A stretch of 64,000 nucleotides of DNA, from contig JAEZGH010000134.1 in assembly GCA_023417065.1 (NCBI GenBank), forward strand, positions 62,001 to 126,000. The letters run 5' to 3'. Each line of letters begins with the position of its first letter. Within the stretch, counting starts at the first letter, position 1. Origin of the DNA: Bacteroidota bacterium (GTDB lineage: Bacteria; Bacteroidota; Bacteroidia; Cytophagales; Cyclobacteriaceae). Below, one piece after another: positions 36,508-46,358 of this stretch. The notes under the pieces were generated by a model. The model searched no databases. It worked only from the letters and a program-made list of their open reading frames with translations, and had not been told where the DNA came from. A program made the position numbers and the translations under genes.

Positions 36508-36671
36508 AGCGGTATTGATTATACACCTGTTTCGTAAATAATTATGCCCTTCAATACCTATCTCCCAGCACGTTGTCCTCTGGTAGTTGTCCGCCGGTAA
36601 TGAAAATGTTGGATGTTAGTCTTCCTGATAATAACTTTCACCGAATACAAGCACGGCCATGCCGCCATTTT

Positions 36672-38396
36672 ATGATGAAATTTTTTCCGATTCTTTGCCT
36701 GTCGCTATTGCTGGGCTCGGGCGCTTATAGTCAGTCGACCCAGGCGACTACGTATTGCAATCCCCTTAATGTGGATTATACGTACATGATATACAATGCG
36801 TATGCGAACCTTTCATATCGTTCGGGTGCAGATCCTGCTGTCGTTAAATTCCGCAATGAGTATTACATGTTCGTAACGCGCTCAATGGGTTACTGGCATT
36901 CTACTGATCTGAACAACTGGACGTTCATCAGTCCTGAGAAATGGTACTTCCAGGGGTCGAATGCTCCGGCGGCCTTCAATTACAGGGACTCTGTTCTGTA
37001 TGTGGCGGGAGACCCTTCGGGAGCGATGAGTATCCTTTATACGGATGATCCGAAACGCGGCGACTGGAAAGCTGTTCCGGGCATCCTTCATGATTTGCAG
37101 GATCCTGCGTTGTTCATTGACGACGATGGTGAGGCCTATATGTTTTGGGGTTCGTCAAACAAATATCCTATACGGGCACGGCGGCTGGATCGCAAAGATC
37201 GATTCCGCCCTTCGGACAAAGTGCACGAATTATTCAACCTTGACATGGCAAAGCACGGATGGGAACGTTTTGGTGAAAATCACGGTGACACTGTGCTGGG
37301 AGGTTATATCGAGGGTCCGTGGCTCACGAAGTACAACGACACCTATTACATGCAATACGCCGCTCCCGGCACTGAATTCAATGTTTACGGCGATGGCGTA
37401 TATACAAGCAAGTCGCCACTGGGGCCCTACACGTATGCACCAAATAATCCTGTATTTTATAAGCCAGGCGGATTCATAAATGGAGCAGGTCACGGCAGCA
37501 CTGTTGAAGGCCCTGACAAGCGGTACTGGCATTTTGCTTCGATGGCGGTTTCTGTTAACGTGAACTGGGAACGCCGACTCTGCATGTATCCAACTTACTT
37601 CGATAAGGAAGGTCTGATGTACAGTAACACTGCGTATGGAGACTACCCTCATTTTGCTCCTGCGGTACCAGGGAAAGCAGGTGAGTTTGCCGGATGGATG
37701 TTACTGTCGTATAAGAAACCGGTGACCACGTCTTCGCATCAGGGCGATAACGTCGGTACTAACGTCGTTGACGAGAACGTGAAGTCGTTCTGGCTTGCAG
37801 AGAATAATGGCGACAATCAATGGGTGGAGATTGATCTTGTCAACGCTTCGCGGGTTCACGCGATACAGCTGAACTATCACGACCATGAGTCAAAGATGTA
37901 TGGTCGTATCCCTGGATTGTATCATCGATATATAATAGAGGGATCACTTGATCGCAGGAACTGGACCGTATTGGTTGACAGAAGTGACAGTTACAAAGAC
38001 GTCCCGAATGATTATGTGGAGCTGTCTTCGCCGCAAACCGTGCGCTACGTGCGATACAAGAATATTCATGTGCCGACGCCCAATCTGGCGATATCTGATC
38101 TCAGGGTATTTGGCAAAGGAACAGGGAAAGTTCCTGCTACCGTGAAGGGGTTCAGCGTTACGCGGAAGACAGACCGCCGGGACGCACAATTGAAGTGGAA
38201 TGCCGTACCGAATAGTCAAGGCTATAACATCCGCTGGGGGATTGCACCGGACAAACTTTATAATTCATGGCTTGTCTATGGCGAAACGTCATTACTTCTG
38301 AAGAGTCTTACGGTAGATCAGACATATTATTTCACCATTGAAGCTTTCAATGAAAATGGCATTTCAGAGAAAACGAAAGCCGTGAAAATAGATTGA
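36672..38396 (+). CDS. Secreted GH43-type glycoside hydrolase with F5/8C module and fibronectin III domain
   Basis: This 574-residue protein has a signal peptide (LCLSLLLGSGAYS). The five-bladed propeller domain at residues 25-330 has GADPAVVKFRNEYYMF (catalytic base Asp), DPALFIDDDGEAYMFWGSS and EGPWLTKYNDTYYM (Glu acid). A discoidin-type F5/8C carbohydrate-binding module follows at about 350-480 (FWLAENNGDNQWVEIDL, RYVRYKNI), then an FN3 domain (ARITH: about 490-574). GH43 enzymes cleave arabino- or xylo-oligosaccharides. The start is the ATG at 36672; an earlier in-frame TTG lies in non-coding sequence. Confidence 0.92.
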   Translation: MMKFFPILCLSLLLGSGAYSQSTQATTYCNPLNVDYTYMIYNAYANLSYRSGADPAVVKFRNEYYMFVTRSMGYWHSTDLNNWTFISPEKWYFQGSNAPAAFNYRDSVLYVAGDPSGAMSILYTDDPKRGDWKAVPGILHDLQDPALFIDDDGEAYMFWGSSNKYPIRARRLDRKDRFRPSDKVHELFNLDMAKHGWERFGENHGDTVLGGYIEGPWLTKYNDTYYMQYAAPGTEFNVYGDGVYTSKSPLGPYTYAPNNPVFYKPGGFINGAGHGSTVEGPDKRYWHFASMAVSVNVNWERRLCMYPTYFDKEGLMYSNTAYGDYPHFAPAVPGKAGEFAGWMLLSYKKPVTTSSHQGDNVGTNVVDENVKSFWLAENNGDNQWVEIDLVNASRVHAIQLNYHDHESKMYGRIPGLYHRYIIEGSLDRRNWTVLVDRSDSYKDVPNDYVELSSPQTVRYVRYKNIHVPTPNLAISDLRVFGKGTGKVPATVKGFSVTRKTDRRDAQLKWNAVPNSQGYNIRWGIAPDKLYNSWLVYGETSLLLKSLTVDQTYYFTIEAFNENGISEKTKAVKID

Positions 38397-38412
38397 CGAC
38401 CATTACTGGCGG

Positions 38413-39168
38413 CTAGTGCCTTCGATGGGCGCTATCTGCTTTGTTGGTAATGATAAACTGCCGCAGTTCTCCTTTTTCCCACGCGTTTGCAAGCGGGTCA
38501 ACGTCAGGCATTGGGATGTCGGCGCGTTGTTTTTTCTTTTCAGCAGATGATACATTGAAACGCCTGTCGCGTTCCTCCAACAGCTTTGGATCGAGCTGGC
38601 CGTCTTTCGTAAAGCCCATCATGATCATCGGTGAACCAATAGGCAGCTGAAATTCCTGATCGGTATGCCATGTGTGAATGGTCTTGCCATACGTTGAGAC
38701 AAGTTTTTCCATCAGCTCGTATTCTGCAATATCAGGCAGGCCGGGTGCAATCAGCGTTCCGGACTTTACTTCGTGGTGATGCGAATGCCATAGTTTTTTC
38801 TCTTCGTCATCAAGTGTCTTGAAAAGGCGTTCTGTGATAATGTACTCGACGCCCATCAGCTTGGCGTCTTCGCCGTTGCCATCATAAATGACGGCCTGGT
38901 ATACATCCTCATTAAGTTGCGAGACATAATGATGGGCCTCCATCTGCGCGCCGATATTGCCGTTGTAGAAATGAAAGCCGTCGAGGTAAGCATTGATCTT
39001 TTTTAGCGGTGGGGCACTTTGAATCAGGTCAGCGCCCGCATCCAGCACCTTGCTTTTTGCTGACTTGTCAGCACCGGGGGCATCGACGTTCGATTCCGTA
39101 TTATTCCCTCCGCAACCCAGCATCATTGACAGGCATATCGCGACGAAGAGGTTTTTGTGATGATTCAT
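38413..39168 (-). CDS. DUF1264 (oil-body-associated protein-like) lipoprotein
   Basis: This 251-residue lipoprotein has its lipobox at MMLGC. The mature part aligns by eye with the plant OBAP/DUF1264 family along its length: DGFHFYNGNIGAQMEAHHYV, DVYQAVIYDGNGEDAKLMGVEYII, EKKLWHSHHHEVKSGTLIAPGLP and TYGKTIHTWHTDQ. The family function is unknown; the conserved His-rich segments suggest metal binding. It is divergent from the CHAT protease gene, with 107 bp between the starts. Confidence 0.88.
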   Translation of the reverse strand: MNHHKNLFVAICLSMMLGCGGNNTESNVDAPGADKSAKSKVLDAGADLIQSAPPLKKINAYLDGFHFYNGNIGAQMEAHHYVSQLNEDVYQAVIYDGNGEDAKLMGVEYIITERLFKTLDDEEKKLWHSHHHEVKSGTLIAPGLPDIAEYELMEKLVSTYGKTIHTWHTDQEFQLPIGSPMIMMGFTKDGQLDPKLLEERDRRFNVSSAEKKKQRADIPMPDVDPLANAWEKGELRQFIITNKADSAHRRH

Positions 39169-39275
39169 GACAGAAGGATTTAGCTTATATAAAAAGAGAC
39201 GCCATGAAAGTCTGAGGGCGTGTGGCCATACCGGGAGACTTGAAAATTCTGCCGCGTTTCTTTATGTTTGAAGAT

Positions 39276-42200
39276 ATGCCCCTAACCTTCAAGAGATCCA
39301 TATCCGTGTGGAGTGTGGTGATATTTCTTCTGTTTTATCTCGCTCCAGGTGCCATTCAAGCTCAGAAATCAGTTGGTTACAAGCTAAACCGGGGTTACGA
39401 TGCCAATTCGGACCATCCTCATCATGTTGGTTTAAAAGGTGAGAGGTTTACACTTAACTGGAGCATTGTTCCCGATGAAATGCCTCCGGATAATTCCCTT
39501 TCCGGCAAAATGAAAGTTTACCTGTCGGCGGACTCCATCCTGTCGCCCGAGGATGAGATGATTCTTTCCAGAGACGTTGACGTGGAGTTCTACACGTATC
39601 GGACCGACGAATTGCCGACGCTTCAGGGTGGTTATCATTACCTTATTCAGACCTTTACGACCGATTTGCCTGGTTTCAGGACGACATGTGATCCACTGGT
39701 TACCTCAGTGGTTGTCGTGGACTTTACCATGACGCTGAAAGATGTGTTTATCAGCCATTTCAGAACCTCGGAGTACGACCACAGCACACGGGTGGACATT
39801 AAGATAGAGATGACCACACCCTGTTGCACAAGTGAAATAGGAGACCTTAATGGCTATCTGAAGATTTTTCTCAGTGAAGATGAAATGCTTGATGACGCTG
39901 ACATTGCACTGTCGACATTTTACCCCGATGAGTCTTTGAGCAACGGTGTTAATATACTGCGATTCGAGGACGACTTGTTCATCGTTCCGGAGTTTGACGA
40001 CTATAAAAATGTAGTTGTCTCGTTTGAAGAAGGCTATTTCGCCAATGCATTTCAATCCAAAATAGAAAAGCGCTTTGTCGTACCGTTGAAGGTTGTTACG
40101 GATATCGCGCAGGTGAATGAACATCGACGAAAAGATCATCCGTATCTGACTTATGGATCATTTGATATCAACGCCCAGGACCTCGAAGGGATGGATCTGA
40201 AGCCATTGATGAATCAGGCGGGAGAATTCTATGCGAAAGTCAACGAGGCGATTACCGCTGCAAAAACCAATGACTATGCGGGCTTCTTCGCTGCAGCAGA
40301 TACGGCCTTCGCGATGGCTGGTCGAAATGCAGTGAGCTCTTTGTTATATGTTCATCCAAATACAATTTCTTCTCTTTACGCGCTTTTTATCGACATCGCG
40401 GAAAAGGATTCGATTGAGAACGAATTTTCAGATCCAGGAAATACTGGTTTCCGGCTGGGGGAAGCCATGAATATGGCTGCGTTGATGGATAGCGCATATA
40501 CCCGGTTACGCCGTAGTATTTTCCCGAACGATCTCGAGATTGAAAATGCTGTTGAGAGGGCGGGATATTTTGACGCAGAAGGTGAAGATCCGTTCATGCA
40601 TCCTGCTATCCGGACTCCAATTCTTTGGCGCGAGGTGTCAACGCCTGCCGTTGCGCATTTTCTCCGGATCACGGAATATGAAGAAGCAGATCAGATTATT
40701 CATGCAGTCAGGGAAATTTATGATGAGGTGCTCAAAATTGGATCAGCTGCAGCGCCGCTTATTTCCAGGTATCCACGGGCTTCATATCTCACGGATGCGC
40801 TGATCTACGATAGCGACGTATGGGAATTTTACGTAAACGCAATGCGGTTCTATGGCATTATTGGTGACTACGAAGCCGGAATGTCGGTTTATCGGTTTCT
40901 GCAGGACTTGTCATATACTCAGGATGAAATATTTCTTACGGAGTTTCGCGCGGTATCGGCTGAATTTTTTGAAACCTTCCACGAGTTTGAAAAAGCCGAC
41001 TCACTCTACCAGGCTCTTGATGCGTTCCACCTTAGACGAGCCAGGGAATTCAATAGCGCCGTAGAAGTTTGTCATGCCTTCAACAGCGCGGCCTTGCAGC
41101 AACGTCTAAATCCAACTCAGGAAAGGGATGCTATTGGAAGAGAATACGAGGCCCGGGTAGCGGCGGCAGGAGACTCCGACTCGTGGTTTGCACTCGATGA
41201 ACTTTTGAATAATAAATTAACGTCGTTCAAGCACGGCATTTTCTCTCTGCCAGCATACGATCGACACTACCTGTCGCAGATTCAGATGCTGGAAATGCAA
41301 AATCAATTCTTCGCAGCATCTGAACTCAAAAAGGACCTTGCGTTTTTTCTTGGAAGAGACAGGCGATATGATGATGCGTTCGCTGTTTATGAGTCACTGT
41401 TTCCAATTGAAAATTTTAAGCTAACTGCATTCCGGGGATCATTTAATGAAGAAGCCCAGTTGTTTAATACGGCGAAACATCTCGACATGTTTTCACGATA
41501 CGTAAACCTCTTGACGGAAATGCCGGATACTATTGCTGCAGAGATACGGGACGCTGCTGTCATGAGGGGATTTGAGCAAATGCTGTTTTATCACTCTTTC
41601 ATACTGCGGGGAAATTTCCGGATGCTGTACAATGTGCGGGAGTCGAACGACCCGGCGATCCTCGCGAAGTTTGAAATCTGGAAGGCTTACCGGCAATTGC
41701 TCAATCAGGTTTATGTATCTGACGAAGTTAATCAGGAGGATGTCGGGAAGGTCAAAGCTGAATTAGTCAACACGGAGAAGGAACTACAACGCATGTCACG
41801 CGACTCGCTGTACTTTCTGGAAGGCGCTCCTGCTGACTTTAAGGCTATCAAATCCCAACTCAAGCCTGGCGAAGCAGCGATTGAAATTATGCGTGTTTCT
41901 GTGAATCACGAGCGTTACTATGGCGAAGGCATACGGTATGTGGCGTTCCTCGTAACAGCGGATGCCGATAAGCCGCAGCTCGTCTCGCTGGAAACGCCCG
42001 GAGACTTGCTGGAGGGTAGGTTCTTCAACTATTATCGTTCCGCGATACGCGGCAAGTTCGCGGATACGATATCCTACAAAAGGTTCTTTGAACCAGTATT
42101 GCGAAGCATTGGTCCGGGAGTAAAGAAGGTTTGGTTTGCGCCAGATGGCGTATTCAACCTTATCAATCCAGCGACGATATACAATCCTGCTTCGGGCAGA

Positions 42201-42998
42201 TACCTGAGCGAGGATATTGCGTTTGCGCAGGTTAGCAGTATCGCCTACGTTGGAGAAGCGGAAGATCTGCAAATGAAAGACGGTGTTTTTTACGGGAACC
42301 CGAATTTTATCAGGGAGACAAAGTCAGAGGATTCAAGAACGTCTGAGGTCTCAGGTCGTTTTGCTGTTCTTGCCAATCCAGTCGCCGAGCTTCCGGGAAC
42401 ACGTGCAGAAGTGGAGAGTATAGGGAAACTGTTGAAGAGCAAAGGTGTAGCGGCAAAGACATACCTGGGTTCCAACGTTACCAAGAAGAATATTTATGCG
42501 TCCAGGAAGACGGATATTCTTCATTTCGCCACACACGGTTATTGGCTTGATGAGAAATCGTCGAAGAAGACTTATACTCCTTACGCGAGTCTCTCTCATT
42601 CGGCGCTGCTGCTGACAGGAGCACAATTGAAAGACAAAAATGGCTATCGCCTTCGTCGCGATGGCATTCTCACAGCTGCAGAAATTCAGAATATGGATCT
42701 GTTCGGAACCAGGCTTGTGGTTTTGTCGGCGTGCGAGACGGGGTTAGGTGAGGTGGTTCCGGGTGAAGGAATATATGGTTTAAAGCGTGCTTTTCAGCGC
42801 GCAGGGGTGAAGTATCTCGTATCGTCACTTTGGAAGGTTGACGACAAGGCAACGCAGAAGTTCATGCAGCATTTTTACGGGTTTCTTATTCAGGACAAGG
42901 AAGTGAGTTCGGCTTTTGAACGTGCTGTGAAAATGCTCAGAACGGAATATCCCGAGCCGTATTACTGGGGCGCATTTGCGTTGACGCAGTTTTATTGA
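39276..42998 (+). CDS. Secreted CHAT-domain protease with N-terminal CARDB-like repeats
   Basis: This 1240-residue protein has a signal peptide (residues 1-30, ending GAIQAQ). Two similar beta-sandwich modules follow at about 32-135 and 150-260, each with the CARDB-like hallmark V(Y/F)LSxDxxLxxxDxxL (KVYLSADSILSPEDEMIL and KIFLSEDEMLDDADIAL). A helical middle (290-870) may be a TPR-like solenoid. The C-terminal CHAT caspase-like peptidase has its dyad H1087 in HFATHGYW and C1153 in VLSACETGLGE, with the end GAFALTQFY. I prefer the ATG at 39276; 39264 and a GTG at 39222 are also in frame. Substrate unknown. Confidence 0.88.
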   Translation: MPLTFKRSISVWSVVIFLLFYLAPGAIQAQKSVGYKLNRGYDANSDHPHHVGLKGERFTLNWSIVPDEMPPDNSLSGKMKVYLSADSILSPEDEMILSRDVDVEFYTYRTDELPTLQGGYHYLIQTFTTDLPGFRTTCDPLVTSVVVVDFTMTLKDVFISHFRTSEYDHSTRVDIKIEMTTPCCTSEIGDLNGYLKIFLSEDEMLDDADIALSTFYPDESLSNGVNILRFEDDLFIVPEFDDYKNVVVSFEEGYFANAFQSKIEKRFVVPLKVVTDIAQVNEHRRKDHPYLTYGSFDINAQDLEGMDLKPLMNQAGEFYAKVNEAITAAKTNDYAGFFAAADTAFAMAGRNAVSSLLYVHPNTISSLYALFIDIAEKDSIENEFSDPGNTGFRLGEAMNMAALMDSAYTRLRRSIFPNDLEIENAVERAGYFDAEGEDPFMHPAIRTPILWREVSTPAVAHFLRITEYEEADQIIHAVREIYDEVLKIGSAAAPLISRYPRASYLTDALIYDSDVWEFYVNAMRFYGIIGDYEAGMSVYRFLQDLSYTQDEIFLTEFRAVSAEFFETFHEFEKADSLYQALDAFHLRRAREFNSAVEVCHAFNSAALQQRLNPTQERDAIGREYEARVAAAGDSDSWFALDELLNNKLTSFKHGIFSLPAYDRHYLSQIQMLEMQNQFFAASELKKDLAFFLGRDRRYDDAFAVYESLFPIENFKLTAFRGSFNEEAQLFNTAKHLDMFSRYVNLLTEMPDTIAAEIRDAAVMRGFEQMLFYHSFILRGNFRMLYNVRESNDPAILAKFEIWKAYRQLLNQVYVSDEVNQEDVGKVKAELVNTEKELQRMSRDSLYFLEGAPADFKAIKSQLKPGEAAIEIMRVSVNHERYYGEGIRYVAFLVTADADKPQLVSLETPGDLLEGRFFNYYRSAIRGKFADTISYKRFFEPVLRSIGPGVKKVWFAPDGVFNLINPATIYNPASGRYLSEDIAFAQVSSIAYVGEAEDLQMKDGVFYGNPNFIRETKSEDSRTSEVSGRFAVLANPVAELPGTRAEVESIGKLLKSKGVAAKTYLGSNVTKKNIYASRKTDILHFATHGYWLDEKSSKKTYTPYASLSHSALLLTGAQLKDKNGYRLRRDGILTAAEIQNMDLFGTRLVVLSACETGLGEVVPGEGIYGLKRAFQRAGVKYLVSSLWKVDDKATQKFMQHFYGFLIQDKEVSSAFERAVKMLRTEYPEPYYWGAFALTQFY

Positions 42999-43110
42999 TT
43001 GACAACAGCTCCTTTTTCTGGAATTATCTTCAGCAGATAACCAATCCGGCGGTTCCGTTTTGGTATATGTTTTTTACCATGGGCGTTGAACATCAATAAA
43101 TTGTTCAGTT

Positions 43111-43692
43111 ATGGAAAAGCATTTACACACTTCAAAGGGATCAGCGTGGATAATGGTGCTGTCTTTCGCTTTATTAACCGGCTGTTCTGGCAATCTCACC
43201 TATCAAGCTGCTATGGACAAAAACCGGAAGAGCATTTCAGATCTTTCGCGACTGCAGGATGCCAACTTTCTTACAGAGGCCGCCAGTTTTAACCTATTCA
43301 AGAAACAAGTAGCCGACCTTGGCGTCGAACGCGGTTATAGTTCGGCCCTTGTTGATCTGGCACGCGCTAAGGTTAAGGAGTACAATGCTACGGGCCGTGA
43401 AATTACTAAGCTGGCAAAGAAGAAGAAATTCAAGATTCCTGCAGAAATGAAGAGGGAGCATCAGGCATTGGTGGATCAGCTTTCGTCATCTGCAAAAGCT
43501 GAGTTTGATTCTGAATTCATCAAGGTGCTTCAGGATCTGAACAGGGAACAAACAGCGATATATGAAGAAAATTCCTCAGGAGCCGAAGATGCCGATGTAC
43601 GTGCTTTTGCGGCCCGCAACCTTGGGGCGCTTCGCCGTAACGCGGATGAGTTTGCGAAGGTTGATGATCAACTAATGCATTTGCATCGTTAA
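43111..43692 (+). CDS. DUF4142 lipoprotein
   Basis: This 193-residue lipoprotein has lipobox ALLTGC. The ferritin-like helical bundle of DUF4142 shows DANFLTEAASFNLFKKQVADLG, ALVDLARAKVKEYNATGREI and EFIKVLQDLNREQTAIYEENS. Such proteins are periplasmic and often linked to stress, but have no known activity. The Cys-Ser-Gly-Asn start and basic N-terminus fit lipidation. It follows the CHAT gene by 112 bp on the same strand and may share its transcript. Confidence 0.88.
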   Translation: MEKHLHTSKGSAWIMVLSFALLTGCSGNLTYQAAMDKNRKSISDLSRLQDANFLTEAASFNLFKKQVADLGVERGYSSALVDLARAKVKEYNATGREITKLAKKKKFKIPAEMKREHQALVDQLSSSAKAEFDSEFIKVLQDLNREQTAIYEENSSGAEDADVRAFAARNLGALRRNADEFAKVDDQLMHLHR

Positions 43693-43713
43693 TATATCGC
43701 GACTGCTGGAGCC

Positions 43714-45348
43714 TTACAGCAACGTTCGTTCCTGGACGACAGGTAGACGTACCGTGAACGTGGCTCCCTGATCGACAGCAGCGCCCGCAGTAATAGTCCC
43801 GCCGTGACGATCAACGATCTTTTTGCATAACGATAAGCCCAGGCCGGTGCCTTCATACACATCTTTGGAGTGAAGCCTCGCGAATGTAATAAAGATCCTG
43901 TGTGCGTACGCCGGATCGAATCCTACGCCATTGTCCTTAACGTTTATGACGACGTATTCGCTGCCGTGCGATTGTTCCATTGTTCCTGTAACACTGACTA
44001 CGGGCTGAACCCCGGGGCGAGAGAATTTCAGGGCATTATTTATCAGATTGAAGAACAACTGAAATATTAACAGCGGTGCCCCTTCGAACACCGGGAACTC
44101 CTTATCATAAGTGAGTATCGCTTTTTTGTCCTGAATAAGTACCTCGAAGTCCGTCTCGATTGCCTGAAGGATTTCAGTCAGGTATATTTTTTCCGTACTT
44201 TGTCCATAAGAATCGAGCGACGAATAGCGTAGCACACCATCAATCATACTTACCATCCGCTGACTAGCATGCTGGATTTTGTTAAGAAATCCGGTTCCGC
44301 GTTCAGAAAGACTCGATGAAGTATCTCTGCGTAACAGGTCGGCGAACGTCTGGATTTTCCTCACAGGCTCCTTCAGATCGTGACTGGCTACGTGCGCAAA
44401 TTGGAGGAGGTCTTCATTCGACTTCTGCAACGCCAGGTTAACAGCATTCAGGTCTTTGGTTCTTTCGTCTACGCGATCTTCAAGTTCGGCCATTACACGC
44501 CTCCGGAGATCATCGTCCTGCTTGCGTTTTGTTATATCGGTAAAAAGTAAGGCGACTTTCGAAGGTTTTCTCCCCACGGCGAATGCAAAAACTTCAAACC
44601 ATCTGCCCATTGCCTCTGAGCCTTCAATAAATTTTACCGACTCGCCGGTCAATGCGACTTGTCCGTATATGCGCGTCCAATGATCTTCGAGATTTGGGAC
44701 GAGCTCACGAGCGGTCTTACCAATCGCATTGATCAATCCAGTCTGTTGCTCGAATACGCGGTTTGTTTCCAGGAACCGATAGTCAATTGGGTTTTCTTGT
44801 TCATCGAAAAGCATCTCCAGGATACAGAAACCCTGATCGACAGAGTTGAAAAGTGTTTGGTACTTGGTTTCACTCTCTTCTATCCGGAGTCGGTTTTGCA
44901 CTTGTTCCGTCACATCGATCACATGGACAAATATCCCGTCGGTGACTCCTTTCTCGCTGACAATAGGTTGGTATATGAAATTCAGATAAAGCTCGGAGGT
45001 TTCGCCGTCACGGTCGATACGCAAGGGCTGTTCATAGCCCTGGTAAACTTTCCCGGAGGTGTATACCTGGTCAAGCAGCTCGAAGAAGCCCTGTCCTTCC
45101 ACGTCACTTAGCGCCTCGCGAACAGGCTTGCCGATGATGTCGCGGGTAGCGCCAACGAGCTTCATATATCCAGGGTTGGCAATCTCGAATATATGTGTCG
45201 GCCCGCGGAGTACGGCAATCATCGCCGGTGCCTGCATAAACAAACTGTAAAGGCGATCGGTCCACGCCAAACGGTTTGACTCGTTACCATCTTCCATCCT
45301 GGCTGGGGAATTCAATTCCTCACGTGTTGACTTAGTCGTTCTTTTCAT
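43714..45348 (-). CDS. Soluble PAS-domain sensor histidine kinase
   Basis: This 544-residue protein has two PAS domains: residues about 30-150 (FMQAPAMIAVLRGPTHIFEIANPGYMKLVG) and 160-290 (YQTLFNSVDQGFCILEMLF). A short coiled coil leads to HisKA with His in FAHVASHDLKEPVRKIQTF, followed by a HATPase with DNGVGF and GTGLGLSLCKKIVDRHGG. No transmembrane segment and no receiver domain are present, so its partner is elsewhere, possibly the receiver gene at 16401. I start at the ATG at 45346-45348; the upstream in-frame extension is not domain-like. It is convergent with the DUF4142 gene. Confidence 0.92.
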   Translation of the reverse strand: MKRTTKSTREELNSPARMEDGNESNRLAWTDRLYSLFMQAPAMIAVLRGPTHIFEIANPGYMKLVGATRDIIGKPVREALSDVEGQGFFELLDQVYTSGKVYQGYEQPLRIDRDGETSELYLNFIYQPIVSEKGVTDGIFVHVIDVTEQVQNRLRIEESETKYQTLFNSVDQGFCILEMLFDEQENPIDYRFLETNRVFEQQTGLINAIGKTARELVPNLEDHWTRIYGQVALTGESVKFIEGSEAMGRWFEVFAFAVGRKPSKVALLFTDITKRKQDDDLRRRVMAELEDRVDERTKDLNAVNLALQKSNEDLLQFAHVASHDLKEPVRKIQTFADLLRRDTSSSLSERGTGFLNKIQHASQRMVSMIDGVLRYSSLDSYGQSTEKIYLTEILQAIETDFEVLIQDKKAILTYDKEFPVFEGAPLLIFQLFFNLINNALKFSRPGVQPVVSVTGTMEQSHGSEYVVINVKDNGVGFDPAYAHRIFITFARLHSKDVYEGTGLGLSLCKKIVDRHGGTITAGAAVDQGATFTVRLPVVQERTLL

Positions 45349-45579
45349 TTCCAAAGTATGCCCTGATGATGCAACGAAAAATATTATACCTCCATTTTTG
45401 CAGGTCGATGCGCTCATTATGTGTGCCAGCGGAAAAATTGATTTGTTTAACGCGACCTTTCAAATTGTCGTGGTATCGACTTAATTTTCAGTGCTCGTTA
45501 AACGAAACTTTGGTAATCAATTCGATTCGCATGAAGATAGTGAATCTACGTCGATCATCGTTATCCTGATGGCGCTGAC

Positions 45580-46350
45580 TTACAGGTAGACCTGAAGTTG
45601 GACATTCCACTCACCTTTACGGTCTGCAATCGTACAGGTTTCCTGCCATAGATCGGACGGGATGAATATTGTATGGAGACCTTCGCATGATGTCCGTCCA
45701 GATAAATATTGAATCAGTAAGTTCCGGCTTCACGGAGATAGTCGAGTTGATTCCATGCTACTGCTGCGGCTGGTTGAATTCGGAGTCGGCTGTCCCGAAG
45801 CCTCGGAAGGAGCAATCCACCCTGTGCGTAAATGATCTACGCCAGTGCCGGGCAATACGGGCGCATTCCCGGACTTTCAAATACGGGCCTGGAAGTCAAC
45901 GAAGGATCGTGTACGCCTGGATTACAAATCCCCGTTGTTCGTATATAATCGGACCGAAGTCAAAGTGGTAGTACACGGCATATAGCGTCAGCGCCATGTT
46001 CGTATTGGCTATCGGGAGGTCAGCAAACATGTCGGTTCCCATCAGATGGATATCAAGACGAGTTATTTGTCCGGTACCTCCTGAACTTCTGGTAGGTAAG
46101 AGCCCAGCTGGCGACCAAACTGATCAGATATGTCTATTGTAGGCTAGTTGAAAACAGGGACATCTGCCATCAGCATACTTCCTAAGGTCAGTCGGGAGAT
46201 TCCATTCCAGTAGTGTAGTCCAAGATTCATCCTACGATTGCCATGACGATCACCATGGAATACGACTGCAACGAAATTCAACAGATGATTAGGATTTGTG
46301 AAGCGCGAACCGTTGTCATTGACGTGATGGGGGTAACCGGTATTGGGGTT
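45580..46350 (-). pseudogene. Decayed outer-membrane porin (C-terminal remnant)
   Basis: Read on the reverse strand, at least three frames carry porin-like pieces in order: NLGLHYWNGISRLTLGSMLM with ADVPVFN then a TAG, PTIDISDQFGRQLGS, TNMALTLYAVYYHFDFGPII, HHAKVSIQYSSRPIYG and finally ADRKGEWNVQLQVYL before a TAA at 45580-45582. Alternating aromatic/hydrophobic residues and the terminal strand fit a phosphate-selective-porin-like barrel. Stops and frameshifts prevent expression. The N-terminal half and start are missing, probably lost where the nucleoside hydrolase gene now ends. Confidence 0.65.
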
Positions 46351-46358
46351 CGTTCAGG

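Noticed and set aside
45669..45971. A 100-codon plus-strand frame
   Set aside because: It is antisense to the porin remnant, and its Cys-rich composition is not protein-like.
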